DNA from: DATBLE01 sp963791425 | Lineage (GTDB): Bacteria; Actinomycetota; Thermoleophilia; Gaiellales; Gaiellaceae | Assembly (NCBI GenBank): GCA_963791425.1 | Contig: CAWBSE010000002.1 | Coordinates: 1 to 64,000, forward strand | Direction of reading: 5' to 3' | DNA length: 64,000 nucleotides | Shown: piece after piece, positions 51,970 to 58,914 of the stretch | Layout: each line of letters starts with the position of its first letter | Numbering within the stretch: the first letter of the stretch is position 1 | Program-made: the position numbers and the translations under genes | The notes under the pieces: model-generated | Told to the model about the DNA's origin: nothing | Databases searched by the model: none | The model's input: the letters and a program-made list of their open reading frames with translations, nothing else

Positions 51970-53012
51970 CGCGGCACCGGCTCCCGCAGAGGCGCGCCGA
52001 TCGCGGCCAGCAGCGGCCGCGCCTTGACGAGCGACTCCTCGACCTCTTCCGCCGGGTCGGAGTCCCAGACGATCCCGCCGCCGACCCACAGGTGGATTCG
52101 ATCCGGGGCGACCGCGAACGTGCGGATCGTCAGCGCGAGGTCGAGGTCGCCGTTCGGCCACACGCGCCCGATCGCGCCCATCGACGCGCCGCGGCCGACC
52201 GGCTCGAGTGAGGCGATGTGGTCGACCGCCGAGATCTTCGGGGCGCCGGTGACCGAGCCGCCGGGGAACATCGCGGTGAGGATGTCCGTGAGGGTCGCGT
52301 CCTCGCGAAGCCGTCCCTCGACGGTCGAGACCGAGTGGACGACGCCGGCCAACTCATGCCCGACCATCAGCTCGGGCCACTGGATGCTGCCCGCCTCGCA
52401 GACGCGCGAGAGGTCGTTCCGCTCGAGGTCGACGATCATCACGTGCTCGGCCGCATCCTTGTCGGAGAGTGAAAGCTCCTCCGCGCCTCCGAGCGGGCGT
52501 GTGCCCTTGATCGGCTTCGTCCAGACCCGCCGCCCGCGGCGGGCGAGGAACAGCTCGGGTGACGCCGAGACGACGGCCCAGCCGTCGCCGACGAGCGGAC
52601 GCGACTCGAGCGGCCGCAGCGGCGCGAGCGCGACGGCGAGACCCGCCGGGTTGCCGCGGAACGGCGCCGAGAGATGCTGGACGACGTTGACCTGGTAGAC
52701 GTCCCCCGCGGCGATCGCGTCGCGCACCGCCTCGACGGCGGCGCCGTACGACGCCTCGTCCCAGGTGCGCTCCCATTCGCCCACCTCGTACGACCCCGGC
52801 GCGGCAGGCGGCTCGTCGGCGGGCCTGACCCGTACCGCCCCTGCCGGCAGCGGGCACGGCTCCGGCGGATCGGGCACATCCGTGCGCCGTAGCGAGCGCG
52901 AAAGCCCGTAGCCGAGGTAGACGTCGGCGACCAACCCGTCGGCGTCGCCCTCGAAGAATCCCTCGGCGCGCAGCTCGCGCTCGACGTCGGCGAGCGTGTG
53001 CACCGGCCGCAT
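51966..53012 (-). CDS. pabB: Aminodeoxychorismate synthase component I (chorismate-binding)
   Basis: A 348-residue chorismate-binding enzyme, shorter than full PabB because the N-terminal domain is reduced. DVYQVNVVQHLSAPFRG, ASPELFLARRGRRVWTKPIK, GTRPLGG and VDLERNDLSRVCEAGS are active-site blocks; MFPGGSVTGAPKISAVD holds the PIKGT/GAPK-type region; VGGGIVWDSDPAEEVEES closes it. With the lyase it makes 4-aminobenzoate for folate; the amidotransferase subunit must be elsewhere. The ATG at 53012 is divergent from the next gene, 25 bases apart. Confidence 0.87.
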   Translation of the reverse strand: MRPVHTLADVERELRAEGFFEGDADGLVADVYLGYGLSRSLRRTDVPDPPEPCPLPAGAVRVRPADEPPAAPGSYEVGEWERTWDEASYGAAVEAVRDAIAAGDVYQVNVVQHLSAPFRGNPAGLAVALAPLRPLESRPLVGDGWAVVSASPELFLARRGRRVWTKPIKGTRPLGGAEELSLSDKDAAEHVMIVDLERNDLSRVCEAGSIQWPELMVGHELAGVVHSVSTVEGRLREDATLTDILTAMFPGGSVTGAPKISAVDHIASLEPVGRGASMGAIGRVWPNGDLDLALTIRTFAVAPDRIHLWVGGGIVWDSDPAEEVEESLVKARPLLAAIGAPLREPVPR

Positions 53013-53037
53013 GGGCCTAACGGTAACGTCTGAGCCA

Positions 53038-54918
53038 GTGCGGGCGGTCGCTTTCCTGCTCGGCGCGCTCGCCCTCGGGCCTGCCGCCCACGGCGCGTCG
53101 ATCTCCCTGTCGCGGACAACGTGGGCGCCCGATTCCGGGCCGCTGACGATCAGCGCGCACGTCGACAAGGAGGCGCTCCTCGGCGTGCGCCTGGCCGGTC
53201 TGAAGGGCCGCGCGATCGGCTGGATCGACCCGCCCGCGACGCGAGGACAGGTGCTCGCCGTCTGGAACGGCACGATGGGCGGCCGCGCGGTGCCCGACGG
53301 CTTCTACCGTGCCGAGCTCGTCGCGAACGGGCGCGTCGTCGACACCGCCGGCTTCCACCTCGACCGTAAGCCGGCTCGCCTCGACGATCTGCGCATCGCG
53401 AGCAACTCGACGCCGTTCGCGGGCGACGGGCCGCTGCTGGCGACCCTCGACCCGAACGCCGACGGTTTCCGCGATTACGCCAGGGTCTCGTTCGACCTCA
53501 CGGAGGCGGCGACGGTGCAACTCGACGTGCAGCGCACAGGGACCGCGGGGACGATCGACACGATCTACACGCACACCTGGGGCTTCCGCGAAGGTCCGCA
53601 CTCGATCGGGTGGTCGCCACCCGAGACCATCGCCGCAAGGACCTACGTCCTCTCGTTGACCGCCACCGACACGGCCGGCAATGCGCGCACTTACGGCTCG
53701 CCGGACGCACGCGTCGGGACCCATCCGCGAGCACCGGTGGTGCGCATCCAGGGCATCGATGCCACGTTCCTGCGCCAGAGCTACGCACCGGGCCAGGTGG
53801 CGACGCTCCAGATCTCCACCGACATCCCCTCGATGACGCTGCAGATCCTCAGGACCGGGCCCGAGCACCTGATCACGTACGCCGACAACCTGCTCGAGGG
53901 CGAGTCGGTGACCGAGCCGCAGACGATCGGCTGGGCGCGGTTCCGCGACCGGCCCGGCACGATCCCGGTTCGCATCGGCAGCGACTGGCCGTCGGGCCTC
54001 TACTTCGCGAAGCTGAAGGCGGCGGACGACACGATCGGCTACGCGCCGTTCGTCGTCCGGCCGGCCACCCTGGGCGCCGCCTCTCGCGTCGCGGTCGTCC
54101 TGCCCACCAACACCTGGCAGGCCTACAACTTCTGGGATGCCGACGGCAACGGCTGGGGTGACACCTGGTACGCCGGCTACCCGAACAAGAGCGTCGTCCG
54201 CAACCGGCCGTATCTGCACCGCGGCGTCCCGCCGTTCTTCTACCGGTACGACCAGGGCTTCCTGCACTGGCTGTACTGGAACGACCGCAAGGTCGACTTC
54301 CTTGCCGAGTCCGACCTCGACTCGCTCTCGGGGGACGACCTGGCCCACGACTACGACCTGGTGGTCTACCCGGGGCACAGCGAGTACGTCACCACCCACG
54401 AGTACGACACGATCGAGCGCTACCGCAACCTCGGCGGCAACCTGATCTTCCTCTCGGCGAACAACTTCTTCTGGCACGTGTTCGAGAACGGGGTCGTGAT
54501 CACACGCGACAAGCAGTGGCGGGAGCTCGGGCGCCCCGAGGCGTCGCTGATCGGCGTGCAGTACCTCGCCAACGACCGCGGCGAGCGCCAGGGCCTGTTC
54601 ACGCTGCTCGATCCAGCGGCGGCGCCGTGGCTGTGGCAGGGCACCGGCCTGGCCGGGGGCTCGACGTTCGGCCAGGCGGTCGGCGGCTACGGGATCGAGA
54701 TCGACCACACCGCCCCGGCGTCGCCGCCGGGGACGGTCGTCCTCGCCCAGATCCCCGATCTGTTCGGGGAGGGGCTGACCGCGCAGATGGCCTACTACGA
54801 GACGGCGGCCGGCGCGAAGGTCTTCGCCGCGGGCACGCTCGACTTCGGCGGCTCGGCGCTGACGACACCGGTGACGACCATCCTCGACAACCTCTGGGCC
54901 CGCCTCACCAAGCCGTAG
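53038..54918 (+). CDS. Secreted protein with FlgD-like Ig domains and DMFase beta-like C-terminal domain
   Basis: A 626-residue exported protein from GTG 53038, with a signal peptide at residues 1-20 (RAVAFLLGALALGPAAHG). Residues 25-240 are two FlgD/Ig-like beta domains (LDPNADGFRDYARVSFDLTE, TYVLSLTATDTAGN). Residues 340-625 resemble the C-terminal domain of the N,N-dimethylformamidase beta subunit: VVLPTNTWQAYNFWDADGNG, DYDLVVYPGHSEYVTTHEYD, NLIFLSANNFFWHV. That fold is glutamine-amidotransferase-like. No partner alpha subunit is present, so amide hydrolysis is uncertain; it may act on the cell surface. Confidence 0.78.
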   Translation: MRAVAFLLGALALGPAAHGASISLSRTTWAPDSGPLTISAHVDKEALLGVRLAGLKGRAIGWIDPPATRGQVLAVWNGTMGGRAVPDGFYRAELVANGRVVDTAGFHLDRKPARLDDLRIASNSTPFAGDGPLLATLDPNADGFRDYARVSFDLTEAATVQLDVQRTGTAGTIDTIYTHTWGFREGPHSIGWSPPETIAARTYVLSLTATDTAGNARTYGSPDARVGTHPRAPVVRIQGIDATFLRQSYAPGQVATLQISTDIPSMTLQILRTGPEHLITYADNLLEGESVTEPQTIGWARFRDRPGTIPVRIGSDWPSGLYFAKLKAADDTIGYAPFVVRPATLGAASRVAVVLPTNTWQAYNFWDADGNGWGDTWYAGYPNKSVVRNRPYLHRGVPPFFYRYDQGFLHWLYWNDRKVDFLAESDLDSLSGDDLAHDYDLVVYPGHSEYVTTHEYDTIERYRNLGGNLIFLSANNFFWHVFENGVVITRDKQWRELGRPEASLIGVQYLANDRGERQGLFTLLDPAAAPWLWQGTGLAGGSTFGQAVGGYGIEIDHTAPASPPGTVVLAQIPDLFGEGLTAQMAYYETAAGAKVFAAGTLDFGGSALTTPVTTILDNLWARLTKP

Positions 54919-54933
54919 CCGAGGCCCCGGCCC

Positions 54934-55706
54934 TCACGCGCGGACGATCCGGATGTCGCCGCTCATCGTCGTGCCCTTGACCTCGACCAGCGGCCCGCCG
55001 GTGGCGATCTCGACGCCGCCGATCTCGAGCTCGGAGGTGGTGTCGCCGCTGAGCGAGCGGGCGTCGACGTGGAGCCGCGAGCCCTGCTTGATCCCGACCC
55101 GGAGGTCGCCGGATGCCGACTTGACATCGACCGAGCCCTCGGCGATCGAGTCGATCACCATGTCGCCGGAGGCGGTCTGCATGCTCACGCGCTGTGCCGC
55201 CTCGCCCGATCTGAACGTCTCCCGACGCGGAGCGGATCGTCCCGCCGCCGCCCGCGGAGGCGACCTGGACGTCGCCGGACGCGGTGTTGACGCCGAGGCG
55301 GCCGCCGACCGTGCCGAGCTGGACGTCGCCGCTGGCGGACTTGACCTTCACCTCGCCGTCGACGTCGTCGGCCTGCACGTCGCCCGAGGCAGTGTTCACG
55401 TCGAGCGAGCCGAGGCGGCCGGTGGCCCGGAACGCCGCCGATGCGACGTTGGCGTCGACGTCGGTCCCGTGCGGGGCACGGATGGTGATCGCGAACTCGG
55501 CGTCTCGAGCGATGCCGAAGCGCTTCCGGCTCTCGACGACGATGTCGCGCCCGTGCTGCTCGACCTTCAGCTCGTCGAGGTCGCCGCGGAGCACGACGAC
55601 GTCGACGATGGTCTGCGTGACCTCGCCGGTCTCGACGTCGATGCGGCCGCCGCTGAGCCCGAAGCGCAGCCGCGGCGGTTCCTGCGTGGTGAACTCGTAT
55701 GTCATT
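54934..55706 (-). CDS. DUF4097 beta-repeat protein (frame broken once)
   Basis: From ATG 55706 (TYEFTTQEPPRLRFGLSGG). The body is a beta-helix-like solenoid built from SASGDVQ/TASGDVQ repeats (at least six between residues 95 and 215). At about 55205 the frame is lost after SGDVQIG and continues one base on as VSMQTASGDMVIDSIAEGS to the end DIRIVRA. The break is an extra G in GATCGGGCGAGG. Read through, the product is about 257 residues, normal for the family. It follows a ribbon-helix-helix gene. Function unknown; DUF4097 proteins are often tied to envelope or toxin-antitoxin-like regulators. Confidence 0.8.
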
Positions 55707-55821
55707 TCGACCTCCTCCTCCGCGACGACGGCCGGGTGGGCCTGGGGTCGAACCGGTCGCCGCGGCGGTCGGGACCCTGCCAATCGGGGAGGTGTCCGAA
55801 CAGTCCTGGTGCGAACCTCAT
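55703..55821 (-). CDS. Possible small basic protein between the RHH and DUF4097 genes
   Basis: An ATG at 55821 has a strong ribosome binding site (AGGAGA, six bases before), directly after the stop of the RHH gene, and reads MRFAPGLFGHLPDW, then arginine- and proline-rich residues. In its own frame it runs on through the DUF4097 gene out of frame. With one base more it would stop at the TGA that overlaps the DUF4097 ATG, as other pairs in this window do. It could be a translated leader or a real small gene with an indel. Confidence 0.28.
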
Positions 55822-55830
55822 GAGAATCTC

Positions 55831-56289
55831 CTAGCTCTGGCCGTAGCCGGTGAGGCGGCTGCCGACGCGGCTGCCGCTCGAGGTCGCGCTCGTCAGCCCG
55901 CGGGCGAGCGCCTTGACGATCCAGCTGTTGACGGAGACGCCGTCCCGGGTCGCGGCGGTCTCGACAGAGACCTTCAACGAGTCGGGCAGGCGCAGCGTGA
56001 TGCGGGCGGTGAGGCCGTCCTCGGCGGCGGGCGCCGCGGGGGCCTCCTCGTGCTCGACGTAGACGAGCGAGGGCTCCTGGCCGGCGAGCCGGACCTCGAC
56101 GTGGCCGGACGGAAGCTGCGAACCGACCTCGAGCGCCGCCTCGGACAGGAGCTCGAGCAGCTCGAGCCGCAGGGAGGAGCCGAGCGCGTGGCTCAGCCGC
56201 TCTGCCGCAGCCGCGACCTGCTCGTCGCCGATGCTCGCCAGCGAGGCGAGCTCGGCCTGAAGCGCGTTGACGTGCGTATCGAGCTGCAT
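55831..56289 (-). CDS. Ribbon-helix-helix (HicB/Arc-like) DNA-binding protein
   Basis: A 152-residue protein. Residues 1-60 are helical (HVNALQAELASLASIGDEQV, ERLSHALGSSLRLELLELL); residues 93-135 are a ribbon-helix-helix domain (TARITLRLPDSLKVSVETAA, VSVNSWIVKALARGL). Annotation pipelines often call such proteins HicB-family antitoxins, but no HicA toxin is present. A perfect palindrome covers the bases just upstream of its ATG, so it very likely represses itself and the DUF4097 gene. Confidence 0.78.
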   Translation of the reverse strand: MQLDTHVNALQAELASLASIGDEQVAAAAERLSHALGSSLRLELLELLSEAALEVGSQLPSGHVEVRLAGQEPSLVYVEHEEAPAAPAAEDGLTARITLRLPDSLKVSVETAATRDGVSVNSWIVKALARGLTSATSSGSRVGSRLTGYGQS

Positions 56290-56291
56290 AG

Positions 56292-56310
56292 TGATGTCAC
56301 TATGACATCA
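56292..56310. promoter_or_regulatory. Palindromic operator upstream of the RHH gene
   Basis: TGATGTCA, three bases, TGACATCA: a perfect 8-bp inverted repeat ending three bases before the ATG at 56289. Ribbon-helix-helix proteins bind such short palindromes as dimers of dimers, so this is probably the autoregulatory site. It stands out as AT-rich in this GC-rich window. Confidence 0.65.
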
Positions 56311-56322
56311 TTATGGCGTTTG

Positions 56323-56889
56323 TCAAGTGTCTTTCTGTTGTCGGAGCGATGCATAGGCGTGCCGGTAGGTGTTCTTCAGGCGCTCGACACGTGCGACGAA
56401 GTCCCTCGTCTCCTCGAACTGGATCGGCTGATGCCGCGCGCGCCAGCGGTCGACGTTCGCCTGCCCCGCGTTGTAGGCCGCCAACGCGAGCCGCTCGGAG
56501 CCGTACTTGTCGAGCAGATGCCGCAGGTACCAGGAGCCGTACCGCACGTTGATCTCCGGGTCGTCGAGGTCCGACACCCGGAACTTCGAGCCGCCGGTGC
56601 GCTCGGCGATGCCCTTCGCGGTGTCGGGAAGCAGCTGCATCAACCCGATCGCACCCCGGTCCGAGCGGGCGTTGGCCTTGAACTTGCTCTCCTGGTAGAT
56701 CACCGCCGCGAGCAGCGCCGGGTCGAGCCGGTAGTTGCGGGCGTGCCCGAGGACGATCTCCTCGTAGCGCAGCGGATGCCAGAGCCGCTCGTACCAGGCC
56801 GGCTGCGTGAAGTGGATCGTCCCGGCGACGCCGAGCAGGACCGCAACCACGGCCGCGCCGAGAACGAGCCGCCGCGCGACCCGGCTCAC
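56323..56889 (-). CDS. Lytic transglycosylase (SLT domain), membrane-anchored
   Basis: A 188-residue protein: an N-terminal membrane anchor (residues 5-27) and an SLT domain. ALLAAVIYQESKFKANARSD holds the catalytic Glu (YQESKF); GAIGLMQLLPDTAKGIAER and NVRYGSWYLRHLLDKYG are family blocks; LALAAYNAGQANVDRW completes the fold. It cleaves peptidoglycan between MurNAc and GlcNAc. GTG 56889 overlaps the coaE stop (GTGA), so it is co-translated with a CoA gene, an order seen in other actinobacteria as I recall. Confidence 0.9.
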   Translation of the reverse strand: MSRVARRLVLGAAVVAVLLGVAGTIHFTQPAWYERLWHPLRYEEIVLGHARNYRLDPALLAAVIYQESKFKANARSDRGAIGLMQLLPDTAKGIAERTGGSKFRVSDLDDPEINVRYGSWYLRHLLDKYGSERLALAAYNAGQANVDRWRARHQPIQFEETRDFVARVERLKNTYRHAYASLRQQKDT

Positions 56890-57431
56890 CTCTGGAGCCG
56901 CTCCAGCACCTGACCGACGAACGCGTCCAGCTCCTCGAGCGTTCCGTCGTTCACGTAGGCGAAGTCGGCGCGGGCGACCTTCTCCTCATCCGGGATCAGC
57001 CGCGCGGCGCGTACGTCCCGAGCGCGCTCGGTGCGCGCCACGCGGATGCCCTCGGGCGCGGTGATCACGACCACCCGGTCGACCCGGCTCTCACCCCCGG
57101 TCTCGAAGAGCAGCGGGATCTCGATCACAGCGACGGGGGCGTCGAGCCCGGCGAGCCACGTTTCCTGCTCGGCCCGGACACGCGGGTGGAGCAGCGCCTC
57201 GAGCCAGGCGAGCTGATCAGGGTCGGTGAAGACGACCGCGGCGATGCCGGCCCGGTCGGTCGTCCCGAAGCGCTCGTCCAGCGCGGCGCGCACGCCGGGA
57301 TCCTCGCCGATCAGCCGGTGCACCACCTCGTCCGCCGACAGTGTCGGTGCCCCTCGCCGCGCGAACGCCCGCAGCGCCTCGGACTTGCCCGCCCCGATGC
57401 CGCCGGTGACGGCGACCGTGAGCGGCGTCAC
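56886..57431 (-). CDS. coaE: Dephospho-CoA kinase CoaE
   Basis: A 181-residue kinase for the last step of coenzyme A synthesis. VAVTGGIGAGKSEALRAF is the P-loop; LSADEVVHRLIGEDPGV binds CoA; EIPLLFETGGESRVDRVVVI is the lid region; ARLIPDEEKVARADFAYVND closes it. It lacks the C-terminal GrpB domain found in mycobacterial CoaE. It starts at GTG 57431, seven bases after the rpsA stop, so it is probably in the rpsA transcript. Confidence 0.93.
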   Translation of the reverse strand: MTPLTVAVTGGIGAGKSEALRAFARRGAPTLSADEVVHRLIGEDPGVRAALDERFGTTDRAGIAAVVFTDPDQLAWLEALLHPRVRAEQETWLAGLDAPVAVIEIPLLFETGGESRVDRVVVITAPEGIRVARTERARDVRAARLIPDEEKVARADFAYVNDGTLEELDAFVGQVLERLQR

Positions 57432-57438
57432 TCGATCC

Positions 57439-58845
57439 CTAGGAGGGCTCGTCCGCCGGCTCGGGCTCGGCTGCGGCCTCGGTGTCGGCCGGCGCCTCGG
57501 CGACGACCTCTCCGTCGGGCTCTGCCTCCGACTCGACGGTCGGTTCCGCCTCGGCTACTACCTCTGCCTCGACGGCCGGCTCTGCCTCGGCGGCGGGCTC
57601 GGCCTCGACCTCGGCGTCGGGCTCGACCTCGACGATCTCGCCCTCGGCCACGACCACGGGCTCGTCGGAAAAGACTTCCTCGGAGAGATCGATCGCGGGG
57701 CGGAGCGGCTCGGCGCCCTCGGGGAGCGGCTGCGTCTCCTCGCCGTCCTCGATCCGCTTCAGCGACAGCGAGAGGCGGCGGCGCTCGGCGTCGACCTCGA
57801 TGATCTTCACGTTGACGAGATCGCCTTGCGAGACGACCTCGCGCGGGTTCTCGACGTGGTGCTGGGCGAGCTCTGAGATGTGCACGAGCCCCTCGACGCC
57901 CGGGAGGATCTCGACGAAGGCGCCGAACGTGACGACCTTGGTCACGCGGCCCTGAACGACGTCGTTCTCGCCGTAGCTGTCGAGCACCTGCTGCCACGGG
58001 TCCGCCTGCGTCTGCTTGAGGCCGAGCGAGATGCGCTGCCGGTCGCGGTCGATGTCGAGCACCTTGACCTTGACGGTCTGGCCGATCTCGAGCACCTCGG
58101 ACGGATGGTTGACGTGCGACCAGGAGAGCTCCGAGATGTGGATGAGGCCGTCCATGCCGTCGAGGTCGACAAAGGCGCCGAAGTCGACGATGTTCGAAAT
58201 CTGTCCCTCGACGACGTCGCCGGGGGCGAGCCGGTCGAGGATCGCCTGGCGCATCTCCTTGCGCTCGTCCTCGAGGACGGCGCGACGGGAGAGCACGACG
58301 TTGTTCCGCGAGCGGTTGAGCTCGATCACCTTGCAGCGGAGCTCCTTGCCGAGGAACTCGTCGAGATCCTGGACGCGGCGGATGTCGACCAGCGACGCGG
58401 GCAGGAAGCCGCGGACGCCGAGGTCGAGGATCAGGCCGCCCTTGACGACCTCGATCACCTTGCCGTCCACCGCCTGGCCGCTCTCGGCCGCCACCTCGAT
58501 CGCCTTCCAGGCCATCTCGAAGCGGGCGCGCTTCTTGGAGAGGATCAGGCGTCCCTCTGCGTCCTCCTTGGTGAGGACGAGCGCGTCGATCTCGTCGCCG
58601 AGGGTGACCTCGTCGGCCGGGTTGATCGAGCGCCGGATCGAGAGCTCCGAAACGGGGATGACGCCCTCGGACTTGTACCCGATGTCCACGAGCACCTCGT
58701 CCTTGTCCACACGGACGACGATCCCGTGCACGACCTCGCCTTCGTTGATCGTCGGGAAGGTCGAGTCGTAGTCGGGAATCAGCTCGCCGTCGGGACCTGT
58801 AGTCCAGACGCCGGCCTCACTCGTATCGATTGTCTCGTTTTGCAT
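57439..58845 (-). CDS. rpsA: 30S ribosomal protein S1
   Basis: A 468-residue protein with four S1 RNA-binding domains (about 30-105, 120-190, 205-275, 290-360); GMDGLIHISELSWSHV and GVEGLVHISELAQHHV are the hallmark strands of domains 3 and 4. It unwinds mRNA at the ribosome. Residues 375-468 are a low-complexity acidic tail of Glu, Ala, Val and Pro, as in other actinobacterial S1 proteins. ATG 58845 was chosen for the family-like N-terminus; the frame is open further upstream but with no good start. Confidence 0.95.
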   Translation of the reverse strand: MQNETIDTSEAGVWTTGPDGELIPDYDSTFPTINEGEVVHGIVVRVDKDEVLVDIGYKSEGVIPVSELSIRRSINPADEVTLGDEIDALVLTKEDAEGRLILSKKRARFEMAWKAIEVAAESGQAVDGKVIEVVKGGLILDLGVRGFLPASLVDIRRVQDLDEFLGKELRCKVIELNRSRNNVVLSRRAVLEDERKEMRQAILDRLAPGDVVEGQISNIVDFGAFVDLDGMDGLIHISELSWSHVNHPSEVLEIGQTVKVKVLDIDRDRQRISLGLKQTQADPWQQVLDSYGENDVVQGRVTKVVTFGAFVEILPGVEGLVHISELAQHHVENPREVVSQGDLVNVKIIEVDAERRRLSLSLKRIEDGEETQPLPEGAEPLRPAIDLSEEVFSDEPVVVAEGEIVEVEPDAEVEAEPAAEAEPAVEAEVVAEAEPTVESEAEPDGEVVAEAPADTEAAAEPEPADEPS

Positions 58846-58914
58846 CAGAAGCGGGTCAGTATAGCGACGCCTCCGTAAGACGCCCCTCCTGCCCAAATGG
58901 TTAGCCCGGAACCG

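Noticed and set aside
55831..56289. HicAB toxin-antitoxin system
   Set aside because: Only the HicB-like RHH part is present; no HicA-sized gene lies on either side.
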